NCBI RefSeq assembly: GCF_052115385.1
Contig: NZ_JBFRGP010000001.1
Coordinates: 682,001-746,000, forward strand
Direction: 5' to 3'
Source: Dyella_D sp052115385
GTDB lineage: Bacteria > Pseudomonadota > Gammaproteobacteria > Xanthomonadales > Rhodanobacteraceae
Length of the DNA stretch: 64,000 nucleotides
Shown here: positions 15,988 to 24,167 of the stretch, piece by piece
How the letters are laid out: each line of letters opens with the position of its first letter
Numbering within the stretch: position 1 is the first letter of the stretch
Made by a program: the position numbers and the translations under genes
Notes under the pieces: model-generated
What the model was told of the DNA's origin: nothing
Databases searched by the model: none
What the model saw: only the letters and a program-made list of their open reading frames with translations

Positions 15988-16497
15988 ATGAAGATCGCTT
16001 CCAAGATCCACCCGCGCGACGGCAAACCGCGCACGCATGTCGTCCATGGCACGACGTACAAGTTCGCGCCCACGCAGGACCGCAATGGCGAAATCCATTT
16101 CGTCGCCGACGTCGCCAATCCCGACCACGGCGCGCTGTTCATGCGTAATGGCAGCTTCTACCACTTCGACGACGACCTGCAGGTGCCCCCGCTGACGCGG
16201 ATCGCACCGCCGGCGCCGGCCGCTCCGCCCAGCCCGCCCGCGCCGGCGGCGGACAGCACGTCCAATCCGCTGCTGACCCAGTTTGACCAGGCAGTGCTCG
16301 ACGAGGCCGGCGCGCTGGTTGCCGGCTCCATGACCACGATCGGCACCGCCATCGGCTCGGTCAGCGGGGCGCCCGTCGTGCTCGCCGCCCTGGCCATCGA
16401 AAAGGCGAAGGAATCGCCGCGCAAGTCCGTGCTCGAGCTGCTGGAGAAGACCGTCGATGGCCTGCGGGCCGCCGGCCTGCTGAGCGACAAGCCGTGA
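15988..16497 (+). CDS. phage virion-region protein of unknown function
   Basis: This encodes 169 residues from the ATG at 15988, with GAGG a few bases upstream. It has a short beta-rich N-terminal part (THVVHGTTYKFAPTQDRNGEIHFVADV), a proline-rich linker at about 70-90, and a helical C-terminal half. Its stop overlaps the GTG of the next gene. No family is recognised. Confidence 0.6.
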   Translation: MKIASKIHPRDGKPRTHVVHGTTYKFAPTQDRNGEIHFVADVANPDHGALFMRNGSFYHFDDDLQVPPLTRIAPPAPAAPPSPPAPAADSTSNPLLTQFDQAVLDEAGALVAGSMTTIGTAIGSVSGAPVVLAALAIEKAKESPRKSVLELLEKTVDGLRAAGLLSDKP

Positions 16498-17186
16498 ACC
16501 TCAAGGGGCTGCGCGACGCGTGCAGGCAGATGCTGGACGACCAGGTGTCGCCCTACCTCTGGTCGGACGACACGCTGACCCGCTTCCTCAACAACGCTGT
16601 GCGCGAGGTGTGCTTTCGCGCGCGCATGCTCCGCGCGGATCAGCGCAGCTCGCCGTCGCTCTGCCAGATCACGGTCGATCCCAGCGCACAGGGCAGGTTC
16701 CTGCTTGACACCACCATCATCGCTGTCCGAGGTGCATCGCTGTCGGATGGCGATCACCCGCTCTGGGCGGTGTCCAGCCACGACATGGACGACCGCGAAC
16801 CCGGCTGGGATGCCGGGCGCATCGAGACAGGCCGTCCCTACTACATGGTGATGGACCTGGAGCAGAAAGGTGTGCAGCTCTGGCCCATCCCGCCGGCTGG
16901 GATGACGGTCACTGTCCTGCTCCGCGCCTGGCGTATTCCCGTCGCCACCGAGTTCATGAAGCTGGATGAAGACGAGCCAGTGGTCATGCTTCCGGATCCG
17001 GAAGAGCTGAAGCACTGGGTGGCACACGAGGCGTACCTCATCAAGGACGCCGACACCTACGACCCAGCGTCGGCCGATCGCCACCTCGGTTACTTCGAGG
17101 CGCGCTTCGGCGCGCGCCCCAGCTTTCACGAAATGGCGCGCTGGGCGGACAGCCCGCCGCGCCGTCGCCGCACGCACATGTTCTAA
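16494..17186 (+). CDS. probable head-tail adaptor (DUF6682-like)
   Basis: This encodes 230 residues from a GTG overlapping the previous stop. The N-terminal helix-rich segment (MNLKGLRDACRQMLDDQ, WSDDTLTRFLNNAVREVCFRARML) and the later YYMVMDLEQKGVQLWPIP and GMTVTVLLRAWRIP strands resemble the adaptor proteins that phages stack under the portal. I believe the family is DUF6682, from memory of its pattern, so this needs a profile check. Position after head genes fits. Confidence 0.55.
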   Translation: MNLKGLRDACRQMLDDQVSPYLWSDDTLTRFLNNAVREVCFRARMLRADQRSSPSLCQITVDPSAQGRFLLDTTIIAVRGASLSDGDHPLWAVSSHDMDDREPGWDAGRIETGRPYYMVMDLEQKGVQLWPIPPAGMTVTVLLRAWRIPVATEFMKLDEDEPVVMLPDPEELKHWVAHEAYLIKDADTYDPASADRHLGYFEARFGARPSFHEMARWADSPPRRRRTHMF

Positions 17187-17194
17187 CGCCACGC

Positions 17195-17236
17195 CCACGC
17201 AAGAGCGTGGCGGATCCCTTTCGGCGCATGAGTGCC
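17195..17236 (+). promoter_or_regulatory. double hairpin (copy 2)
   Basis: CCACGC-AAGA-GCGTGG (17195-17210) and GGCGC-ATGA-GTGCC (17223-17236) repeat copy 1 exactly, with 12 bases between the hairpins (11 in copy 1). The linker sequence differs, so the hairpins themselves are conserved. Confidence 0.7.
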
Positions 17237-17258
17237 GCCCCTGCCGGAGCGACATTCC

Positions 17259-17672
17259 ATGGCCAACACCCTCTACGACAAAGGCCGCCAGCGCTTCCTG
17301 GAAGCGCAGACCAACTGGCTGACCGATAGCTTCAAGGTCCTGCTGGTCGACACCGGCGCCTACACGCCGAACTTCTCGACCCACGAGTTCCTGTCAGACA
17401 TTCCGACCAGCGCGCGCGTCGGTACCACCAGCGGCGTCGCGCTGACCAGCAAGACCACGACGGGTGGCGCGGCCGACGCCGCGGACATCACATTCAGCAG
17501 CGTCACCGGTGCCAGCATCGAGGCGCTGGTGATCTACAAGGACACCGGCACGGAGGGCACCAGCCCGCTGGTCGCCTACATCGACACCGCCACCGGCCTG
17601 CCGATTACCCCCAACGGCGGCGACATCATCGTCACGTGGGACAACGGCGCCAACAAGATCTTCAAGCTCTGA
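17259..17672 (+). CDS. phage virion protein of unknown function
   Basis: This encodes 137 residues from the ATG at 17259, with GGAG upstream. It opens MANTLYDKGRQRFLEAQ and continues as a beta-rich protein (DSFKVLLVDTGAYTPNF, TSGVALTSKTTTGG, LPITPNGGDIIVTWDNGANKIFKL). The opening block is common among small virion proteins of diverse phages. A highly translated structural role is suggested by the leader hairpins it shares with the capsid gene. Confidence 0.65.
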   Translation: MANTLYDKGRQRFLEAQTNWLTDSFKVLLVDTGAYTPNFSTHEFLSDIPTSARVGTTSGVALTSKTTTGGAADAADITFSSVTGASIEALVIYKDTGTEGTSPLVAYIDTATGLPITPNGGDIIVTWDNGANKIFKL

Positions 17673-17679
17673 GGAGCCT

Positions 17680-17970
17680 ATGACCGACGACACCGCCAAG
17701 CCGCCGACGCAATCCGTCGGCGTGCAGGGTTTTGAGGCCCTGAGCGCAACGCCTTCGCCGAATTGGCCGGCGCTCGCCGCATATCCGCCGTTTCAGGCAT
17801 TCGTCGAAGAGCTCGAGCCCAATCTGCAGGCCATCAACTCTGCGCAATACGCGATGGAGCGCGGCCGCGCCGCCTACGGAGCAAAGGGCGAGGAGTTCCT
17901 GCGGGAGTACGTTGCCTGGTGGGAAAGGAAGGGACACTGGCGCGGCGAAGATCCACTCGGGAGGCGGTGA
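17680..17970 (+). CDS. small phage protein
   Basis: This encodes 96 residues. The N-terminal 40 are polar and proline-containing. The rest is helical with aromatic residues (YPPFQAFVEELEPNLQAINSAQYAMERGRAAYG, EYVAWWERKGHW). It might be an assembly factor, since it lies between virion genes, but no family is recognised. The stop overlaps the ATG of the next gene by one base. Confidence 0.6.
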   Translation: MTDDTAKPPTQSVGVQGFEALSATPSPNWPALAAYPPFQAFVEELEPNLQAINSAQYAMERGRAAYGAKGEEFLREYVAWWERKGHWRGEDPLGRR

Positions 17971-18863
17971 TGGCGAAGAGTTCCAGCAGCAGCCCGCTTT
18001 CACATACCACGGATGCAGAATTTCGCACGTGGGGCTCGGAGCTTTCCGCCGCCCTTGACTCGCTCGGCCTCTTCCCGAAGTCGGCCGACAGTGGGCAGAT
18101 CAACTGGACCACGGTAACGCGTGCCTCCGCGGGCAACTTCGCCGGGTACGAAATCCGTTACCTCAACGACTCGTTGAACGCGACGGCTCCTGTCTACGTA
18201 AAAATCGAATTCGGCACGGCCGGTGCCGGCAGCGACCGCCCCATGCTCCGCTACACCATCGGCAAAGGCTCCAACGGCTCGGGCACGATTACCAGTCAGT
18301 TCCTAACCGCCAACAACGGTGCGACCGGCAGCACGCTGAGCAGCACCTCGAGTCGCGCGTCGTACTACTGCGCTGTCGATGGATTCGTGGGCTTCCTTTT
18401 CAAGTATGACGGCCTGAACAGTTACGGCTTTTCAGCCTTCATTCTGCAACGCACGGTGGACGACAGCGGCGCGCCGACGGCCGATGGCATCACCTTTTTT
18501 CTCAACCGCTCGGACCAGGCCAATTACGCACCGCGCATGCTGGGCTACAACTACGCTACGGGCGCCGTTTCGGACAGCGGAGGGACCACTGGCGGCGTGC
18601 CGGCCTATACCAACTTCCCTCCGGGTGCACCCACCGCCGCGATCGGTTCTCCGGCGGCGTACCAGATGTACGTGCACCGGATTTGCCTCCCGGACACCCA
18701 CAACCTGCTCTTCACCGTGAGCGCGCACCCAGGCTACTCCCTGGCGGGCGGAACGACTTTCCAGTGCGCGCCGGTGGGGACCACCCAGCGGACGTACATC
18801 GTCCTGCCGCCGGGCGAGCTGGGTTACTCCGGCTATGACTATGTGTGCATGCTCTGGGAGTGA
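17970..18863 (+). CDS. beta-rich virion protein, possible tail tip
   Basis: This encodes 297 residues, starting one base before the previous stop ends, with GGGAGG upstream. After a Ser-rich start it is dominated by beta strands with many Gly, Ser, Thr and Tyr (GFVGFLFKYDGLNSYGFSAFILQRT), and ends GYSGYDYVCMLWE. Such composition is frequent in receptor-binding or tail-tip proteins. It has no family I can name. Confidence 0.6.
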   Translation: MAKSSSSSPLSHTTDAEFRTWGSELSAALDSLGLFPKSADSGQINWTTVTRASAGNFAGYEIRYLNDSLNATAPVYVKIEFGTAGAGSDRPMLRYTIGKGSNGSGTITSQFLTANNGATGSTLSSTSSRASYYCAVDGFVGFLFKYDGLNSYGFSAFILQRTVDDSGAPTADGITFFLNRSDQANYAPRMLGYNYATGAVSDSGGTTGGVPAYTNFPPGAPTAAIGSPAAYQMYVHRICLPDTHNLLFTVSAHPGYSLAGGTTFQCAPVGTTQRTYIVLPPGELGYSGYDYVCMLWE

Positions 18864-18866
18864 GCA

Positions 18867-19238
18867 GTGGCCGACATCCTTGCCACCATCAAGCAGAACA
18901 ACTTTCCGGTGCTGGCCGCCACCGGCAACACTATGCGGCTGGCGTTTGGCACGTACTGCCTGAATGAGCGCTACCAGAAGCTGCCGCCGCGCGGCACCGG
19001 CTACATTGCCGGCGAGGCGCCGGACGGCTTGGTGACCTTCAATGGTGCGCCGGCGATCCGCGTAGTGGACGTGTTCGACCGCCTGACCAACATCAAGGTG
19101 GCGACGGTGGTTTCCGCCTCCGATGGCACCTACCATGTGGGCAACCTCGACACCACGCGCCTCTACGATGTGCGTGCACGCGGCCAGGACGAGCACGAGA
19201 ACGACATCATCGCTGCGCGCGTGACGCCGCACGCCTAG
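18867..19238 (+). CDS. beta-sandwich-like phage protein
   Basis: This encodes 123 residues from a GTG three bases after the previous stop. The second half (IRVVDVFDRLTNIKVATVVSASDGTYHVGNLDTTRLYDVRARG) reads like a carboxypeptidase-regulatory-like or Ig-like domain, a module used in phage tails for adhesion. The assignment rests on strand pattern only. Confidence 0.6.
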   Translation: MADILATIKQNNFPVLAATGNTMRLAFGTYCLNERYQKLPPRGTGYIAGEAPDGLVTFNGAPAIRVVDVFDRLTNIKVATVVSASDGTYHVGNLDTTRLYDVRARGQDEHENDIIAARVTPHA

Positions 19239-19240
19239 CC

Positions 19241-22200
19241 ATGCCCTACAGCATCCCACCAGGCAACCAGGTCGCGCTGCCGTTCAGCGGAACCACCTCC
19301 TACACGCCGCCAGCGGGTAATCAGGTGGCGCTACGGTTTGGCGGCGCGCCCGGTACGGTCTTCGCCGTGGGTGCGGACATGGCGCTGTTCGGCCAAGCCG
19401 AGGTCCGCAACAACACCGCGCAGCTCTTCGCGCTGGGGTGGGATAGCGGCGCGGTTAGCGGAAACCTGCTGGTTACGAAGTCACTGCTGGCGCAGGGCAT
19501 TGCCCCGGGCGGATTCGGCACCGCCACCCTCTACAACCTCACCCAGGAAGTGCGGGCCGTTGGGCGCGACACATTCGGTGGCTTCGGCACTGCATGGGTC
19601 AGCCTGGGGACGCGGCGCGTCTACGCTGGCTTGGGCGACCAGTCCAACTTCGGCAACGCGCTGTTCGCCGGCGGCGTGCGCTGGGTCGACCTGGCAGGCC
19701 GCGGCATCGATTCGTTGGCGATGCCGGCGCCGACAGCGTGGTTTCGGATCCGCGAGCTTTTCCCTGCCTGGTTCGTCGCGACGCTATACGGTCGCCCGCT
19801 GGTGGACTTCAACCACGAGGTGCTGCCTGGTGGTTTCGGCGGTGAGCAGTTCGGCCAGGCGGAGGTGTATCGCCAGCGGTTCCTGGTCGACCTTTCTGGA
19901 CGCGGCATTGCGGGCCCGGCGTGGGGAGACCACCGCGTCGACCTGCATACGCAGTACATCGCGCCGCCGGGTTGGCTGGACGGCGGCGCAACGGAGACGG
20001 AGCGCTTCGGCCGGGCCGAGGTCTACAACCTCAGGCAGTACGTGCAGCAGCTGTTCGAGGTTGGGCCCGACGACGGCGGTGCGTTCGGCGACTTCAACTA
20101 CGTTGAGAACCGGAACAAGGTCATTCGAGCTGAGGGCGTTCCGCCCGGGCGGCTCGGAACGGCAACGGTCTTCAACAACGCTCGCATCATCACCGGCGCG
20201 CCGTTCGTCGAGTTCACTCTCTGGGGCAGCACGCTTGTGGCGCCGGCGATTCGAACGCTGGCCGCGACCGGTGCTGATACGTCGGCATGGGGCAGCCCGC
20301 TCGGGAACATCATCTACAACGCCGCCCGCGCACTCGCACCAGCAGCGATCGCCCCGGGCGCGGTCGGCCAGCCGGAGCGCGTCTGGAGCAACCAGCAGAC
20401 CGTTAGAGCCTTGGGCGACGACCTGGTGGCGATGGGAACTGCGATGGTGGACTTCGCCGTGCGCACGATCGCGCCGTACAGCCTCCCGGGGCCTCCGCCG
20501 TTCGGAAACTCCACGGTCCAGCTGCTGCAGCGCCCTGTGGCGCCGAAGGGTATCGAGCCCACCGGGGCGGGCGTGCCCACGCTCGAGATCCATTTCACGA
20601 TCATCGGCCCGAAGTCGGTGCTCCCGCCGGCGAATGCGTTCGGCGACGCACAGGTGCGCAACAAGACGCCGGAGCTGCACGCTTACGGCTGGACTGCTAC
20701 TGAGTGGGGCGGCGCTGCACTTCACAACCAGTTCGAGCGGTACGCCTTTGATGGCTGGGACTCGCAGATCTTCGGCGCGCATGTGGTGAAGGACCGGCGG
20801 CAATCGGTCCAGCCTGGCGGCATCAACAGCCTCGCGATCACCAATCGCCACGAAGTCCGCAAAGTCACGCCGGACCCGCCTCCGCCGCAGACGATCGTTG
20901 CCGCGGGTTGGGACGCCAGCGGGGGATCCTTGCCGAAGGTGTGGACGAACGTCCTGTACCCGGAAGGCGACGGCATGGGCTTCTTCGGGCAACCCACGGT
21001 GGTATCGAATGGGATCTTGCCGCGAGGTATCACGCCACCCTACAACGACAGCGGTACCCAGTTCGGCGTGCCCTCGTTCAACGGCACGCCGATCCTGCGG
21101 CCGAAGGGCATCGCTGCGCCGGACGATCCGCTGACGTCGCCGCTCACGACGCTGCCCGATGTAGGCCCGCGCTACGTCTGGGCCCCGCGCGGCTATCCCT
21201 ATTCGACGGGCTACTGGGTCGAGCGCGGCCAGCAGATGGACGAGGGCGTGCACGGCATCAACCATCCGGAGCGGCCAGTGTTTGGCGACCCGGTGGTCAC
21301 GCACCGCAACCGCACGCTGGCGCCCCGGGGTGATGAGCATCTCGAATTCGGCTCGCCGCGGCTCGGGCTGAATCCGCAGTACGTGCGCGGTACCGGCACG
21401 CGCTTCCAGAAATTCGGCTACCCGATCTTGAACGGCGGCGGCGCGCTGGGCGCCTACGGCTTTGACATGTCGCGGTATGGCCTGGCCACCGTCGTCATCG
21501 CGGATTACGGGCCCAAGACCTTGCGTCCGACCGGGATCGATGCGGGAACGTTCGGTGCGGCCGAGGTACAGAACTTCAACCGCGAGCTGCTGGCCACCGG
21601 CTGGGACAGCTTCACCATCAGCCCGCCGGCGCCGCCCAGCTGGCCGCGCACATCGCACTGGGTGAGCAACGCCTATGCCCCGTTCCCATTCGTCGGCAGC
21701 GATCACTCGGCGTTCGGAACGGCCTGGGTCAGCCACTACACGCGCGTGTTGGCGCCGCAAGGTTGGGAATCCGATGTCCTGGATTACACCCCAGGATCCT
21801 TCCGCGACCGCATGCGCGTGTCCAAGGCGCGCAGCGTCGGGGCCATGGCGGGCTTCGACGCATCGTCGTTCGGTACCGCGACAGTGGGCAATGCCTGGAC
21901 CGGCGCCCGCGCGGTGGGGTTCTCCGATTTCGCCTTCGGCCTGGTCAATCTCCGACTGCAGAACCGCGTGCATCCGCTCGGCATCGACGCCTTGGCAGTG
22001 GGCGACGTGCAGCGCTGGGAGGCCGGCAAGGTGAAGCCACACGGCGACGACCTGGCGGCTGTCGGCAGGGCACTGCTGTCGCGCGCTATAGGGCCCGAGG
22101 GAATCGCGGGTGCCTTCGGCCTGGCCAGCATCGGCAGGCCGGTGGCACCTGGCGCGATCGCCGCGCCGGACGATCAGGTACCGGCACCGGTCGCCGTCGC

Positions 22201-22279
22201 CCGTTGGTGCGGCAACAAGGCGATCGCAGTATCGGGTTTCGACGCACTCAGCATGGGCAATGAGGTGACCATCGCATGA
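19241..22279 (+). CDS. 1,012-residue repeat protein of the virion region
   Basis: The protein is built from many degenerate units of roughly 30-50 residues with the core FG-x-A-x-V followed by a hydrophobic strand and an A/L-x-G-x-D/W turn. Examples are ALFGQAEVRNNTAQLFALGWD, GGFGTATLYNLTQEVRAVG and RFGRAEVYNLRQYVQ. I count about twenty FG anchors from end to end. This suggests a long solenoid or propeller array. No signal peptide or membrane segment is present. It is probably a tail or fibre component since it is placed between adaptor and nozzle-like genes. The family is unknown to me. Confidence 0.7.
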   Translation: MPYSIPPGNQVALPFSGTTSYTPPAGNQVALRFGGAPGTVFAVGADMALFGQAEVRNNTAQLFALGWDSGAVSGNLLVTKSLLAQGIAPGGFGTATLYNLTQEVRAVGRDTFGGFGTAWVSLGTRRVYAGLGDQSNFGNALFAGGVRWVDLAGRGIDSLAMPAPTAWFRIRELFPAWFVATLYGRPLVDFNHEVLPGGFGGEQFGQAEVYRQRFLVDLSGRGIAGPAWGDHRVDLHTQYIAPPGWLDGGATETERFGRAEVYNLRQYVQQLFEVGPDDGGAFGDFNYVENRNKVIRAEGVPPGRLGTATVFNNARIITGAPFVEFTLWGSTLVAPAIRTLAATGADTSAWGSPLGNIIYNAARALAPAAIAPGAVGQPERVWSNQQTVRALGDDLVAMGTAMVDFAVRTIAPYSLPGPPPFGNSTVQLLQRPVAPKGIEPTGAGVPTLEIHFTIIGPKSVLPPANAFGDAQVRNKTPELHAYGWTATEWGGAALHNQFERYAFDGWDSQIFGAHVVKDRRQSVQPGGINSLAITNRHEVRKVTPDPPPPQTIVAAGWDASGGSLPKVWTNVLYPEGDGMGFFGQPTVVSNGILPRGITPPYNDSGTQFGVPSFNGTPILRPKGIAAPDDPLTSPLTTLPDVGPRYVWAPRGYPYSTGYWVERGQQMDEGVHGINHPERPVFGDPVVTHRNRTLAPRGDEHLEFGSPRLGLNPQYVRGTGTRFQKFGYPILNGGGALGAYGFDMSRYGLATVVIADYGPKTLRPTGIDAGTFGAAEVQNFNRELLATGWDSFTISPPAPPSWPRTSHWVSNAYAPFPFVGSDHSAFGTAWVSHYTRVLAPQGWESDVLDYTPGSFRDRMRVSKARSVGAMAGFDASSFGTATVGNAWTGARAVGFSDFAFGLVNLRLQNRVHPLGIDALAVGDVQRWEAGKVKPHGDDLAAVGRALLSRAIGPEGIAGAFGLASIGRPVAPGAIAAPDDQVPAPVAVARWCGNKAIAVSGFDALSMGNEVTIA

Positions 22280-23463
22280 AGCCGGATCAACCGCTCGGCC
22301 CCTGGCCGCTGGGCATCGACAACAAGTCCGATATCACATCGCTGAAGGCGGATGACCGGGGGCGTGTGATCGCACTGCGCGACGCCGTGAACGTCGACAT
22401 CGATCGCAACGGTGGCATCGATCGGCGCGCCGGCGCGCGGCTGGTGCTGGCGCTGCCCGGCCTGCACAGCCTATGGAGCGGCGATCACGGCACCTTCGGC
22501 GTGGCCGGCGGGCAGCTGTACGCGATCACGCCGCAGGCGGTACGCCCGGTGGCGGCGCTGAACAGCGACGATCCCTGCAGCTTCGACACGCTCAACGAGG
22601 CGACGGTGGTCAGCAATCGCACGTCGCTGGTAGAGGTTCGCGGCAGCGCTGCTCGGCCGCTGGCGCTCCCGCGCGGCGCGCCGCCGGCACTGGCTGCCGC
22701 CGCAGCCGGCGGCCTGCCCGGCGGCCGTTATTCGGTGGCGGTGAGCTATGTCCGCGGCGATCAGGAGGGCGCACTCTCCACCGCGCAGCTGCTGGTGCTG
22801 ACCGACGGGCAGGGCATCCAGCTGCAGGGCATCCAGTGGCCGGTCGGCATGGATCGGCTCCGGGTCTATCGAACTGAGCTCGGCGGCGAGGTGTTCTACC
22901 ACTGCACCGATGTGCCGGCCGGTATGCTCAGCTACCTGCTGGGCAATGATCAGCTCGGCCGCGCCGCAACCACGCAATTCCTAGCCCCCATGCCTCCTGG
23001 GGAGTTCGTCCAGCTCTGGCGCGGCCGCCTGCTGCTGGCGCGCGGGCGCACGCTGATCTTCAGCGAGCCGCTCAACTATGGCCTGACCTCGCCGCGGCAC
23101 GGGTTCGTGCAGTTCGCCTCCCGCATCACCTTGATCGTCGGCGTCCAGGCCGGCGTTTTCGTCGGCACGCGCGAGGGTGTCGTGTTCTTGCGAGGCACCA
23201 AGCCGGGCGAATGGAGCCGCGAAGAGAAGACCAGCGACGCGCCAATTCCGCGGTGCCGCGCCGTCATCGATGGCGGGCTGCTGCCCGCCAACTTCCAACT
23301 CGCCGGCCAGATGATCGCGGCGTGGCTCGGACCCACTGGGTTTGTGCTGGGTTCCGCTGAAGGGCAACTGATCCAGCCGCAGGCCGACCGGCTCGCGGTC
23401 GAAGGGGCCGTTGCGGGCGCCATCGTCGCGCACGGCCGACGCATCACCGCTACACTCCACTAA
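22276..23463 (+). CDS. beta-propeller-like virion protein, possible nozzle
   Basis: This encodes 395 residues with its ATG overlapping the previous stop. It opens GPWPLGIDNKSDITSL and runs through repeated short beta blades (GLHSLWSGDHGTFGVAGGQLYAIT, LIFSEPLNYGL, LIVGVQAGVFVGTREGVVFL). The pattern of tandem hairpins with G-x-L-Y and V-F-V-G is like propeller proteins that close the tail nozzle in short-tailed phages. This is inference from pattern and position. Confidence 0.6.
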   Translation: MKPDQPLGPWPLGIDNKSDITSLKADDRGRVIALRDAVNVDIDRNGGIDRRAGARLVLALPGLHSLWSGDHGTFGVAGGQLYAITPQAVRPVAALNSDDPCSFDTLNEATVVSNRTSLVEVRGSAARPLALPRGAPPALAAAAAGGLPGGRYSVAVSYVRGDQEGALSTAQLLVLTDGQGIQLQGIQWPVGMDRLRVYRTELGGEVFYHCTDVPAGMLSYLLGNDQLGRAATTQFLAPMPPGEFVQLWRGRLLLARGRTLIFSEPLNYGLTSPRHGFVQFASRITLIVGVQAGVFVGTREGVVFLRGTKPGEWSREEKTSDAPIPRCRAVIDGGLLPANFQLAGQMIAAWLGPTGFVLGSAEGQLIQPQADRLAVEGAVAGAIVAHGRRITATLH

Positions 23464-23475
23464 GCGATCGCGGCC

Positions 23476-23514
23476 GCGCATGAGCGCAGCCACCCCCTAC
23501 GGCGCATGAGTGCC
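23476..23514 (+). promoter_or_regulatory. hairpin element (copy 3, partly different)
   Basis: GGCGC-ATGA-GTGCC (23501-23514) is identical to the second hairpin of copies 1 and 2. The upstream hairpin is replaced by GCGC-ATGA-GCGC (23476-23487), which keeps the ATGA loop. The next gene starts at 23535. Confidence 0.65.
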
Positions 23515-23534
23515 ATTCCGAGAGGAAGGCAATC

Positions 23535-24164
23535 ATGCAGCTCAACAGGCTCATCGCGCTGCCGAAGCGCACCGCGGACTCGCTCGAGCGGCTCCGCGTC
23601 CACGTCGCCCGCATGCTGGCCGGCGACCGATACACGATCACCCCGGAAGGCGTCATCCTCGACGGTGGCGTGTGCGTGCATGGACAGTATTTCAGCCGCA
23701 TCCGAGAGCGTGAGCCGGAGTTCGTCTTCGAGCGCAACAAGGTGGTCGACCAGGGCGTGCTCAAGATCCTGGGCATCGCGCTCGGCGCCGACGCGAAGCT
23801 CGCCGGCTTCTATCTGGCGCTGACCGCAGGCACCGCGCCGGTGAACAACGACCTAGCGGCGTCCAGCTTCGCCGCCACGATGAACGAGATTGTGAGCACC
23901 ACCGAGGGCTACAGCGGCGCAACCCGGCCGCAGTGGACTCCGGGCGCTCCCGCCGCTGGCGTCATTTCGAACATCGCCAGCAAGGCCACCTACAACATCG
24001 TGACCAGCACGTCGGTGAGCATCACCGGCGCCGGCCTGCTCAGCGACAGCGCGCGCGGTGGTACCTCGGGTTTCCTCATCTCCGCGTCGCTGTTCTCGAA
24101 CGCGCGCCAGGTCTTCAACGGCGAAACGTTCGACCTCGGCTACCAGGTCAGCCTGACGGACTGA
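23535..24164 (+). CDS. phage virion protein of unknown function
   Basis: This encodes 209 residues with AGAGGAAGG directly upstream. A basic helical start (MQLNRLIALPKRTADSLERLR) leads into a beta-rich Ala/Ser/Thr protein (YLALTAGTAPVNNDLAASSF, VSITGAGLLSDSARGGTSGF). It is one of three virion genes with the shared leader hairpin, which suggests high expression, for example as a tail or decoration subunit. Confidence 0.65.
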   Translation: MQLNRLIALPKRTADSLERLRVHVARMLAGDRYTITPEGVILDGGVCVHGQYFSRIREREPEFVFERNKVVDQGVLKILGIALGADAKLAGFYLALTAGTAPVNNDLAASSFAATMNEIVSTTEGYSGATRPQWTPGAPAAGVISNIASKATYNIVTSTSVSITGAGLLSDSARGGTSGFLISASLFSNARQVFNGETFDLGYQVSLTD

Positions 24165-24167
24165 CCG

